Source: Emydura subglobosa
Lineage: Eukaryota > Chordata > Testudines > Chelidae
Direction: 5' to 3'
Assembly (NCBI GenBank): GCA_007922225.1
Contig: ML679969.1
Location: 18,905,368-18,969,367, forward strand
DNA: 64,000 bases
The translations under genes and the position numbers were made by a program. Positions 1 through 8,328 of this stretch are shown here, piece by piece (positions within the stretch are counted from its first letter, which is position 1; each line of letters starts with the position of its first letter). Under the pieces are notes generated by a model, which searched no databases, had not been told where the DNA came from, and saw only the letters and a program-made list of their open reading frames with translations.

Positions 1-71
1 CACTAAAAAAGTTGGAAGAATATGAAAATATTATGAGCAGTTTATTTTAAGGGAGCTGTGTAATTTGACCA

Positions 72-504
72 AGGGTACATACATTGCAATGTAAGCCCAG
101 GGTTTGAATTCAGGCTCAAGCCTCACCCCCTTTCTGTCTACAGACAAATTGCTCTAACCCAGGTCTCAGACCCAGGGCCCCACAGGGGTGGAGGGTCCAA
201 GCCTGAGTCAAGCCAGGACCCAGGGTTCAAGCTCCATTGCTCTGTAGTGTAGTGTACAGTCCCAGTGGACTTGTGCTCTGCGAGTCCATCAAAATTGTCC
301 CACAATCCCATAGGTGAACATTTTGGGAGGGTGCTAGGAAGTTTGAAATATGGGGTGTTGGACTGGGGTCCACATAATACAGTGTAGATGCTAACCTGGG
401 TTTGCAAAAGAGTGTAGACCCTGAAGCCCTAGGTTAACAAACCTACTGTCCGCTAACTTCAGTTCTACTAACTCTGGGCTTACATTGGAGCATAGACATA
501 CCCC
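72..504. mobile_element. MITE with about 28-bp terminal inverted repeats
   Basis: The left end reads GGGTACATAC followed by CAATGTAAGCCCA. The right end, reverse-complemented, reads GGGTATGTCTATGCTC followed by CAATGTAAGCCCA, so the two ends are clear but diverged inverted repeats. The interior shows no coding pattern; the minus-strand open stretch at 138-407 has no recognisable domain. The GGGTATGTCTA terminus matches other MITEs in this window (20257, 24503), which suggests a Harbinger-type non-autonomous element. The exact ends and the target duplication are uncertain. Confidence 0.6.
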
Positions 505-602
505 AAAAGAATGACTCCTCAACTTGCTGTCCTTTGATCACACTCAGTCCCTCTGCTCAGGAAATAGTTGAGGAGCATTATCACATTATCCTAACTGAAA
601 AG

Positions 603-685
603 TTCCAGAGGGGTAGCCATGTTAGTCTGTATACAGCAAAAAGTGCTGAAGCAAAAAGTGTATACAGGCAAAAAGGTGCTACAGG
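603..685. repeat. Short repeat fragment resembling a Penelope-like element end
   Basis: The stretch beginning CCAGAGGGGTAGCCATGTTA and the later GGTGCTACAGGACTC resemble the end sequence of Penelope-like elements that are common in turtle genomes. The AGCAAAAAGTG part is locally duplicated. Only about 80 bp remain. The hammerhead-ribozyme core expected further on is absent. The assignment is from memory of the family and is tentative. Confidence 0.35.
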
Positions 686-742
686 ACTCTCATCCTAACT
701 GCTTATTAGAATCTTTCATCATCCTTCTATTTAATTACTGGT

Positions 743-963
743 AAAACAAGGTTACTTACCAGTAACTGTTGTTCTTCGAGATGTGTTACTCATATCCATT
801 CCAATATAGGTGTGTGCACACCCAGTGCACAGATTCCCGGAACCTTTTTCCCTAGCAAGCCCCGCAGGGCCAGCTCAGGCGCCCCCTGGAGTGCCGCGCT
901 CATATCGCGGTATAAAGGGCGCTGCCGGCCCCACAGGTCCCCAGTCCCTTCTTTCTGCCGACT
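743..963. repeat. DIRS-A left inverted terminal repeat
   Basis: From about 795 onward this is the reverse complement of 6681-6855. Shared blocks include CCAATATAGGTGTGTGC, the GTGCACAGATTCCCGGAAC block and the GGTATAAAGGGCGCTGCCGG block. The outermost part, AAAACAAGGTTACTTACC and then CTTCGAGATGTG, is specific to this end and extends beyond the right repeat, as expected of the asymmetric DIRS termini. Confidence 0.85.
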
Positions 964-988
964 CCGACAGTGGGGACGGGGGGTGGGT

Positions 989-1091
989 TTGGAATGGATA
1001 TGAGCAACACATCTCGAAGAACAACAGTTACTGGTAAGTAACCTTGTTTTCTATCTTCGAGTGATTGCTCATACGCATTCCAATATAGGTG
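989..1091. repeat. DIRS-A internal complementary region
   Basis: Bases 989-1050 are the near-perfect reverse complement of the left terminus 743-804. Bases 1047-1091 (ending CATTCCAATATAGGTG) are the reverse complement of the right terminus 6834-6878. In DIRS elements this region templates completion of the ends and looks like the junction of a circular intermediate. It also creates a hairpin of about 60-bp arms with the left end, around a spacer of about 185 bp. Confidence 0.85.
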
Positions 1092-1124
1092 ATTTCTTAG
1101 CCATACCTTGGAGGTGGGTAGGAG

Positions 1125-2540
1125 TTATCGGTGACCTGCTCTTGACAGCACGGCTCTGCCAAATCCCGCATCTTCCCTTGCCTGCTCCACGATGGCGTAG
1201 TGCGACGTGAACGTATGGATCGACGACCAGGTCGCTGCCCTGCAGATGTCCTACAGGGGCACCCGTTCCAGGAAGGCCGCGGAGGAGGCCTGGGCCCTAG
1301 TTGAGTGTGCTCTCACCGCACCTGGAAGGGGCACCCCTGCCTGCTTGTAACAGGCTCTGACGCAGGCCGTAATCCAGTTGGAGATTCGCTGGGTGGAGAC
1401 AGGTGAGCCTTTCATCCTGTCCGCCACAGCCACGAATAGCTGTGTCGACTTCCGGAAGGGCTTGGTCCGCTCGATATAGAAGGCCAAGGCTCGCGTGATA
1501 TCCAGCGAATGTCCTCTCCTCTCCTCCTCCGAACCGTGGGGTTTTGGAAAGAACACAGGGAGGAAAATATCCTGATTACAGTGGAACTGGGACACCACCT
1601 TAGGCATAAATGCCGGGTGAGGTCTCAGCCGGACCTTATCCTTATAAAAAACTGTATAGGGGGGCTCCAAGGTCAATGCCCTTAGTTCGGAAACCCTCCT
1701 GGCCGAGGTAATGGCCACCAGGAAGGCTACCTTCCAAGACAAAAGGAGAAGGGAGCATGTGGCCATGGGCTCAAAGGGGTGTCTCATCAGCATGTTAAGG
1801 ACCAAGTTGAGGTCCCAGGGCGGCACCGGGTCCCGGACCTGAGAGAAGGTCCTCTCCACCCCCTTAAGGAACCTAACTGACATGGGGTGAGAGAATAGGG
1901 ACCGCCCATCCATCGGCTGGTGGAAAGCCGAAATGGCTGCCAGGTGTACCTTGAGGGAAGCCAGGGCCAGGCCTTGCAGCTTAAGCTGCAGCAGGTACTC
2001 TAAGATAGCCTGTATGGGTGAGACACTCGGATGTAACCCTCTCGATTCTGCCCACCCCGAAAACCTCCTCCACTTAGCTCTGTACGTAACTTGCATGGAT
2101 GGTTTCCTGCTACCCAGAAGAACCTGCTGAACTTGTAAGGAGCAGGCCCTCTCTCCCTCCGTCAGCCACAGAGTCTCCAGGCAGTAAGGTGGAGGGAGTC
2201 CAGGTCCGGGTGCAACAATCGCCCCTGGTCCTGGGAGATCAAGTCGCATCGTCTGGGTAGCGGAATCGGCTCGGTGATGGAGAGGTCGAGCAGCATGCTG
2301 TACCAATACTGTCTCGGCCACGCTGGGGCGATCAGGATGATGTTCGCCCTGTCCCTCTTGATCTTGAGAAGGACTTGGGGTAGGAGCAGAATGGGGGGGA
2401 ATGCAAACATTAGGTCCCCTGTCCAGTCTATCAGGAATGCATCGGACAGCGAGCCCGGCTCGCGACCCCTGAGTGAGCAAAACCTTGGGCATTTCCTGTT
2501 CCAGGCTGATGCGAACAGGTCTAGATGGGGAACACCCCAC
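1125..2540 (-). pseudogene. DIRS-A tyrosine recombinase (interrupted by a stop)
   Basis: The frame is open for 429 codons (2540-1251). It has the catalytic arginine motif RRVSELRAL near residues 281-289 and the HSTR (HxxR) box at 412-415. A TAG at 1251-1253 replaces the glutamine codon found at the same place in copy B. Past the stop the same frame continues to 1125 and includes the nucleophile context HTFTSHY. The recombinase would have cut and joined the circular cDNA into the genome. As it stands, translation ends before the catalytic tyrosine. The N-terminal roughly 120 codons overlap the methyltransferase-like ORF in another frame, a typical DIRS arrangement. Confidence 0.85.
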
Positions 2541-2735
2541 CTCTGGAAGATTAAAGTCACTATGTCCTGGTGTAACGACCAGTCGTGGCGGGGTGAGAAT
2601 GACCTGTTGAGTTGGTCCGCCTCGTCATTCCGGACCCCAAGGAGGTGAGAGGCAGATAAGTGAAAATCGTGCCTCACCGCGAAATCCCACAGCCGGATAG
2701 CTTCCTGGCAGAGAGCCGAGGAGCGTGCCCCCCCC
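2162..2735 (-). pseudogene. DIRS-A Dam-methyltransferase-like domain (end of the RT polyprotein)
   Basis: The product has FQRWGVPHLDLFAS, then FAFPP, then VLLKIKRDRANIILIAPAWP followed by QYWY. This is the pattern seen after RNase H in DIRS polyproteins and described as an N6-adenine methyltransferase-like domain. Its activity and role are not established. The upstream part, including LLGVRNDEADQLNR, is the tail of the RNase H domain. The frame is separated from RNase H by an indel at the C8 run 2728-2735. The 3' end overlaps the recombinase ORF. Confidence 0.75.
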
Positions 2736-3312
2736 GCCTGTTCACGTAGAACATAGCTGCGGTATTGTCCATGAGGACCTGGACCACCCTGCCCTTCAGG
2801 AACTGAAGGAAGGCCTTGAAGGCCAGCCGGATCGCTCTGAGCTCACGTACATTGATGTGCAGAGCCCTCTCTTCTGGTGACCAAAGCCCTTGGGTGCCCC
2901 GGTTGCGACAGATGTGGGCTCCCCATCCCATATCGGATGCATCTGTGATGAGCGTCACAGATGGGGTTAAGTTTCTGAACGGGACGCCCATCATCACTTC
3001 CCTTGGGTCCCTCCACCAATTGAGGGATGACAGCACCTGTGGGGGAACCATGACCACTCTAGTTAGAGAATGTCTGTTTGGCACATACACCGAGGCTAAC
3101 CACGCCTGAAGAGGCCTAAGCCTAAGGCGGGCCAGCCTCACTACATACGTGGAGGCTGCCATATGTCCCAACAGCTGCAAACAATGCCTGGCTGTCGTCG
3201 TGGGGGACTGTGGAGATCGGATATAATGGCCGCCATTGCCTCGAACCGAGTCTGAGGGAGGAAGGCTCTGGCCTGTACCGCATCCAATGTAGCTCCAATA
3301 AAATCTATACAT
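2674..3312 (-). pseudogene. DIRS-A RNase H domain (frameshifted from RT)
   Basis: The domain has LITDASDMGWGAHI, INVRELRAIRLAFKAF and VLMDNTAAMFYVNR, giving the D, E and D active-site positions of RNase H. The link QLLGHMAASTYVVRLARLRL is the connection between RT and RNase H. The reading frame differs from the RT ORF, with the shift near 3205-3215. It is lost again after YVNRRGG at the C8 homopolymer. It would degrade the RNA template during cDNA synthesis. Confidence 0.8.
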
Positions 3313-4175
3313 TGTACTGGAGTAAGCGTGGATTTTTGTTCATTAATAAGCAACCCAAGTCTGGTGCATATCTCGCGGGTGAGGTGTAGACTATTTTTCA
3401 CATGAGTTCTCGACTTCCCCCTGATTAGACAATCATCTAAGTAGGGGAAGATTTGAACCCCACTGAGATGCAGGTAGGCCACCACCACAGCCATGCATTT
3501 AGTAAAGACTCTGGGTGCTGAGGAGAGCCCAAAGGGTAAGGACCAAAACTGGTAGTGTCGCCCAGCTACCATAAACCGTAAGAACCTCCTATGGGCAGGT
3601 AATATGGAGATGTGGAAGTACGCGTCCTTCAAGTCCAGGGCAGCGTACCAATCCCCAGGGTCCAGGACCGGAATAATCGTGGCGAGGGAAACCATGCGGA
3701 ATTTAATGCGTCTGATATACTTATTCAGAAGACGTAGGTCCAGGATGGGTCTAAGGCCCCCTTTCGCCTTGGGGATCAAAAAATATCTAGAATAAAATCC
3801 CCGACCTTCTTCGGCCACCGGGACTTCTTCTACTGCTCCCAGCGCCAGGAGTGACTCAATCTCCCGCACCAGGAGTTGAACGTGGGCGGGGTCCCTGATG
3901 GGGGAGATCCTAGGGGGAGTGTCGGGGGGGAAGGCCATGAGTTGGAGGGTATAACCCTTGGCGATCACCTCTAGGACCCACCGGTCCGTAGTAATGGCTT
4001 CCCATTCCATAAAGAAGGGATGGAGCCTATCTGCAAACGGTCGGTTGAGATCCTGGGGAGAAGGAAGAGTACTACCCTCCTCCACAGGGTCAAAAACATT
4101 TATTAACATTACCCCCTTTAGAAGGCCCTTGATGGCCCCCAGCAGAGGACCCTTGCTGGCCTCTGTTGGGCCCAC
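3141..4175 (-). CDS. DIRS-A reverse transcriptase domain
   Basis: A 344-codon open frame carries a full set of RT palm motifs: GFYSRYFLIPK (residues 126-136), LDLKDAYFHI with catalytic aspartates (about 180-189), LPFGLSSAPRVFTK (213-226) and the catalytic FPYLDDCLIRG with YLDD at 245-248. The N-terminal WEAITTDRWVLEVIAKGY segment recurs in the other copies. Its start overlaps the 3' end of gag by 86 nt in the +1 frame, so expression by frameshift or reinitiation is possible. The last codons are out of frame with the RNase H region because of an indel. This is the best preserved RT of the window. Confidence 0.85.
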   Translation of the reverse strand: MGPTEASKGPLLGAIKGLLKGVMLINVFDPVEEGSTLPSPQDLNRPFADRLHPFFMEWEAITTDRWVLEVIAKGYTLQLMAFPPDTPPRISPIRDPAHVQLLVREIESLLALGAVEEVPVAEEGRGFYSRYFLIPKAKGGLRPILDLRLLNKYIRRIKFRMVSLATIIPVLDPGDWYAALDLKDAYFHISILPAHRRFLRFMVAGRHYQFWSLPFGLSSAPRVFTKCMAVVVAYLHLSGVQIFPYLDDCLIRGKSRTHVKNSLHLTREICTRLGLLINEQKSTLTPVQCIDFIGATLDAVQARAFLPQTRFEAMAAIISDLHSPPRRQPGIVCSCWDIWQPPRM

Positions 4176-5367
4176 GATAGCGCTTGCGACCTCTCCTCTG
4201 CTGGGTGGGTCGGGGAGCCTGCCTAGGTGGGGGTGGCGGTTGCCTCTGGGCTTGCGGCCTGGACTGCCGTCTTGAGGCCTGGGGGGTATACAGCCCGAGG
4301 GACTTCAGGGTAGCCCGAGAGTCCTTAAGGGCATGCAGTGTTTCATCTGTCTTTTCTGAAAAGAGCCCTAAGCCATCGAAAGGCAGGTCTTGTATGGCCT
4401 GTTGAACCTCCTGGGACAGGCCAGACGCCTGAAGCCAAGAACAGCGGCGCATGACGACAGCGGAGGCCATCGCCCTGCTAGCAGCGTCCGCCGCGTAGCT
4501 GGCAGACTGCAGGGCCGCAGTTGCCACCGCCTCCCGCTCCTGCAGTACCATGGCAAAATCCGCCGCTTGGTCAGGAGGTAACGTGGCTGCAAATCTTTGC
4601 ATAGAGGCCCAGAGGTTTAAGTTATATTTGCCCAAGAGGGCCTGGTGGTTCGCTACTCTAAACTGCAACGCTGCAGTAGAGTAGATTTTCCTCCCAAATA
4701 AGTCCAGCTTCCGGCCCTCCTTGTCTTTGGGAGTATTCCCCTGGTTCCCCTGGCGGTCTCTTTGATTGGCCGCATCGACCACCAAAGAGCCTGGCGCAGG
4801 GTGGTTGTATAAAAACTCAAAAGGTTCCTTGGGGACATAGTATTTTCTCTCTACCCCTTTGGAAGTGGAAGGTAGGGAGGAAGGGGTCTGCCAGAGGTTC
4901 CTGGCAATCTTCATGACCCTGTCATGAACTGGCAGGGTTGCCCTTGATGGCCCCATAGAGCTTGAGGGCCCAAAGAGGGGGTCCTCCTCCTCGGACATGA
5001 GTTTGAACTCCATGCCCAAGTTCTCAGCTGCCCTTTTCAAGAGGTCCTGGTAGGCGCGGAAATCGAACAGGGGAGCCCTGTGATCCCTGGCCGCCGAATC
5101 ATCAGGTGATGAGGAGGAGGATGGAGGTATGGGTCCAGTGGAGGGTCCCTCCCCTGCCTCAGAATCCTCCTCTGAGACCTGCCCTTGTGTTTTAGGGAGT
5201 GGGGGCACTGGACGGGCCACCGCCGATTGTATGGACATTGACCCTTGGGCCATAGGAGCATTCCACGGTCCCCAATATGGCCACTGCCATGGCCCTTGGC
5301 TCCAACCCGGGGCCTGCAAGGAGAGCGGCTGCTGTCCCGTGGCCCGTTTGTCTCCCGAGCCTCCCAT
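4090..5367 (-). CDS. DIRS-A gag-like main ORF
   Basis: A 425-codon open frame. The core has FRAYQDLLKRAAENLG, KYYVPKEPFEFLYNHP, LDLFGRKIYSTAALQFRVAN and CSWLQASGLSQEVQQ, all of which recur in copies B, D, F, G and H. The C-terminus is rich in Arg, Gln and Pro (about residues 350-410), consistent with nucleic-acid binding. Gag would form the particle in which cDNA is made. The ATG at 5367 is only the first one in this frame: the zinc-motif region upstream probably belonged to the same protein before frameshifts. Confidence 0.75.
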   Translation of the reverse strand: MGGSGDKRATGQQPLSLQAPGWSQGPWQWPYWGPWNAPMAQGSMSIQSAVARPVPPLPKTQGQVSEEDSEAGEGPSTGPIPPSSSSSPDDSAARDHRAPLFDFRAYQDLLKRAAENLGMEFKLMSEEEDPLFGPSSSMGPSRATLPVHDRVMKIARNLWQTPSSLPSTSKGVERKYYVPKEPFEFLYNHPAPGSLVVDAANQRDRQGNQGNTPKDKEGRKLDLFGRKIYSTAALQFRVANHQALLGKYNLNLWASMQRFAATLPPDQAADFAMVLQEREAVATAALQSASYAADAASRAMASAVVMRRCSWLQASGLSQEVQQAIQDLPFDGLGLFSEKTDETLHALKDSRATLKSLGLYTPQASRRQSRPQAQRQPPPPPRQAPRPTQQRRGRKRYRGPNRGQQGSSAGGHQGPSKGGNVNKCF

Positions 5368-5515
5368 GCGTCACTTGCCCCTCTGACGTGGAGAACGGCT
5401 GGACGATGATAATGTTGACCGGTGCCGACGTCTGCGGTGCCGGCGGTAGGACGAGACCGGGGAAGACGACGATGTAGAGGACCTGCCCCTACAGCGAGAC
5501 GATTTGCGGTGCCGC

Positions 5516-6526
5516 TTACCCCCTCGAGAGCGGGAGCGGTGCTGATGGTGGCGATGCTGAGGAGACTCTGCCCTCCCAGTCAGCGGTGCCGGGCCCATCG
5601 GTGTCAACGTAATGACCGGGGCCGGCACGGAAGGAGGCTCCCGGGTTCCCGGTGCCGCTGGTCATGGGCTGCTGTTCCCTGATGTAGCGGACAGAGACCG
5701 GGATCGGTGCTGGGACGGGCTCCGTACCAGAGTACGCGAGCCCGAAGTGCGGCCCTTGCCGAGGTCGGAGCTGGACCGACGGCGACTCCGGCGATGGACT
5801 CGGGACCGCCCACGGTGCCGAGTCGCTCGACAACCTAGAGTCAGAGCTCGGAGGGGAGCTGACGCTCTCCACCCTCCGTGACCATCTGGATGGAGACCTA
5901 GATTGAGAACGTCTCCAACCACCGGGACCACCCAGCGCGGGTTTGCCCCGAGACGCAGGTCCCTTGTCCCTCGGCCGAGGGGGGGGACGGAGGCGTAGGC
6001 ATGGCCATGAGGGCTCGTGCTGCAGTAAATGCCTCCGGCGTCGACGGCCCTTGCAGGTGCACTCCCCCATCCCCAGGAGTCGGGGGAGGCAAGCCGCGTG
6101 GAGACACCGGGGCCGGAGTGATCTCCACGGCCCGTGGCTGGGGTGTCTCCTTACTCGCTCCGCGCTGCGGTAGCAGGGAGGAGTCCTTAGGTGCGGTCAG
6201 GGACCATGCCGTCTTCTTTGGCACCTTCGGTACCTGTGTCGGTGCCGAGGAGGGTGCCGGTGGGGGGGCGCTCCGCACTGATGACATACTCGGTGCCGAC
6301 GTGACCGAGAAGGCTCGGACGCTGGTCGGAGCGCTGACTCCATCAAAATCGCCTTCAGCCTTGCATCTCTTTCTTTTTGAGTCCGAGGCTTAAAGGACTT
6401 ACAGATCCGGCACTTGTCTCGTCTATGTTGCTCCCCAAGGCACCGGAGGCAACGGTCATGTGGGTCGCTGACCGGGAAGGCTTTAGCACAAAGGTCGCAG
6501 TTTTTAAAGCCTGAAGAGCCCGGCAT
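5516..6526 (-). pseudogene. DIRS-A gag N-terminal region with zinc-binding motif (frame-broken)
   Basis: The product starts MPGSSGFKNCDLCAKAF and continues with a run of paired Cys and His (HDRCLRCLGEQH, then CRICKSF). That spacing looks like a treble-clef or zinc-knuckle motif and is found again in B, C, D and F. Downstream come Pro/Ser/Arg-rich stretches that shift frame near 6250 and again near 6000. RS-dipeptide-rich tracts occupy 5516-5900. GC content is much higher than the surrounding intron. Confidence 0.65.
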
Positions 6527-6680
6527 GGCTCCAAGAAAGGACCCCGTCAGAGGTACTTCTCTCTAACACTTAACTATTAACACTATCAACAACTACATAA
6601 CACTAAACTCTAAAGAACAGTCAGTAACAGCTAGGGTACGAGTGCTACTTGCACACAGCAAGAGGCAATAGTTCCAGCAA

Positions 6681-6878
6681 CCGTCACAGGCGGAAAGAAG
6701 GAACTGGGGACCCGCGGGGCCGGCAGCGCCCTTTATACCACGATATGAGTGCGGCACTCCAGGGGGCGCCTGAGCTGGCCCTGCGGGGCTTGCTAGGGAA
6801 AAAAGTTCCGGGAATCTGTGCACTGGGTGCGCACACACCTATATTGGAATGCATATGAGCAATCACTCGAAGATAGAA
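6681..6878. repeat. DIRS-A right inverted terminal repeat
   Basis: This is the reverse complement of the left repeat and ends CACTCGAAGATAGAA at 6878. After that the sequence returns to AT-rich intron. The terminus matches the right half of the internal complementary region, which fixes the end to within a few bases. Confidence 0.8.
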
Positions 6879-8234
6879 TTCCTTTGACAACACCTACAAA
6901 ATCAAAGTCTGCTTGTGTATTTTAGAGCAATTTAAAATATTGGCTTTAAACCAGAAATTTTGATCTCAGAACAAAACTTCCCAAAAGAGCCCCAGCAGAT
7001 TTCAAGGAACACACACAACACACATTCTCGGAAAACTGCCAGGGGCAGGGCTCGACTGAGAGTATATTGCTGTAGCTCAGGTTTAATCAACACAGCATGT
7101 CACCTTGAGCCACCCAGCTTCTGTGACAACAGATTACCTGCAAACTACCTAGCTTCAACAGAGCCCTAGTCTTGTTGCACATGTTCATTTCACTTTCTTT
7201 GGTGTGCCAGTTTAAATTGTGCTAACCTGGAGTTCTAAACTTTTTCCTTAATAATTTTTTTCAAAGTTGCATTGCCAAAGGGGCAGTGGATGTCACTAGC
7301 TGAGATAAATTCTGAGTGAGTGATATCAGTTTGGGGAAGATCAGAGCCATAGTCTGAGCCCCAGGTATGTATCAAAAACATGAGAAGTACCAGCTGATTT
7401 TGTAAATAATGTTTTTTGGGGGGCGGCTGTATCTCAGGAATCCCTTGCACAATTACCCCAAATTTGAACCACTAACCCCACCATTTACCTGCACAAGAGA
7501 CAACAAATTTCATATCCACGTCTGTGTGTTGATTTCAGATCACTTAGAATAGTTGTGTCTTTATACAGTATGTAACTCTCAATCTTAAATACGGCAATGC
7601 TGCCACTCCGCTATAATTTAATGAAAACGTTTACTCCAGATCACTAGTGTTACAGACTCTTCAGGAAGTTTTAAAACTCTATTAGAGAGATCTATTTTGG
7701 GGATTGAACTTGTTCCTAATCTGTTGTGTAACTGTATTTCTTTATTATTTGTTTTATGACTATAAAAACACTTTGGCACATATGGTTAGTGCAGCAGAAA
7801 ACAATCAATTGCTAAAAATAAAATAGGCTCTTTTCTAATTAGTAACTGGCCTGAAGAATTCATTCATTTGTTAAGGGTTTTGAACTTGCTGAAGACTTTA
7901 ATTAGCTCTTAGGCTGATGACTCCAACAGAAAGGCACAACTACAAAATTTTCTCTTCAAGTCTTGAAGGAACAGTCTTATGGTCCAGATATCAGCACCAG
8001 GAACCACATGGCCCATGCTGATATTATATTTTGCTTTTCTTATGTATTAATTAAGGGGCTCCTCTCCTGAAAAAGAAGTTGGGTGAACCAGCCTGAAAAT
8101 AGCTGATGCCCTTACTATGTGTTACTATTATGTCACATTCTGCTGTAAGTGATGTAGTCTTGATCATTCACTACACAAACACAATCTTTACAGATCATCA
8201 TCAGGGACAGCATATAAATGGAAATGAAACTTAC
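6879..8234. other. EIF4G3 intron, no gene seen
   Basis: AT-rich sequence between DIRS-A and exon 8328-8235. I see no coding pattern, RNA gene or recognisable transposon. Part of it may be ancient repeat. Confidence 0.5.
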
Positions 8235-8328
8235 CAATCTCACTGGCCTTTGCTCCACCACTGCTGCCCTTCCCCCAGCTGCCCAACTGCGCTTTAGGCA
8301 CAAGCTGAATCTTCTCATCTATTGTAGA
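8235..8328 (-). CDS. EIF4G3: EIF4G3 exon, start of the linker after MIF4G
   Basis: A 94-nt exon (31 codons plus 1 nt) with acceptor TTGCAG and donor GTAAGT. It encodes STIDEKIQLVPKAQLGSWGK and then a GSSGGAKASE tail, matching vertebrate eIF4G3 immediately after the preceding exon's KITK. The segment is the low-complexity Ser/Gly-rich linker between the MIF4G and MA3 domains. It is the last exon of the gene visible here; later exons must lie to the left of the window. Confidence 0.93.

Larger units (their letters stand above)
743..6878 (-). mobile_element. DIRS-like retrotransposon, copy A (most complete)
   Basis: A 6.1-kb element bounded by inverted terminal repeats (743-963 and 6681-6878) with an internal complementary region at 989-1091. 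Its ORFs run on the minus strand in the order zinc-motif gag, main gag, reverse transcriptase, RNase H, methyltransferase-like domain and tyrosine recombinase. This order, the overlapping frames, the lack of an integrase and the lack of obvious long target duplications are the hallmarks of the DIRS order. Breaks include frameshifts in the gag N-terminal region, near 3205-3215 and at a C8 run (2728-2735), plus a stop in the recombinase at 1251-1253, so the copy is probably dead. It lies in the EIF4G3 intron downstream of exon 8328-8235, in sense orientation. Confidence 0.9.

Noticed and set aside
138..407. 89-codon minus-strand ORF
   Set aside because: Lies wholly inside the MITE at 72-504 and shows no domain or codon pattern.
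5371..6393. Several Arg/Ser/Pro-rich ORFs on both strands
   Set aside because: GC-rich gag linker of DIRS-A opens all frames; only the zinc-motif start and the adjoining minus frames are supported by the other copies.
743..6878. Endogenous retrovirus or LTR (Gypsy) element
   Set aside because: Inverted rather than direct terminal repeats, no integrase or protease, and a tyrosine recombinase with an internal complementary region point to DIRS.
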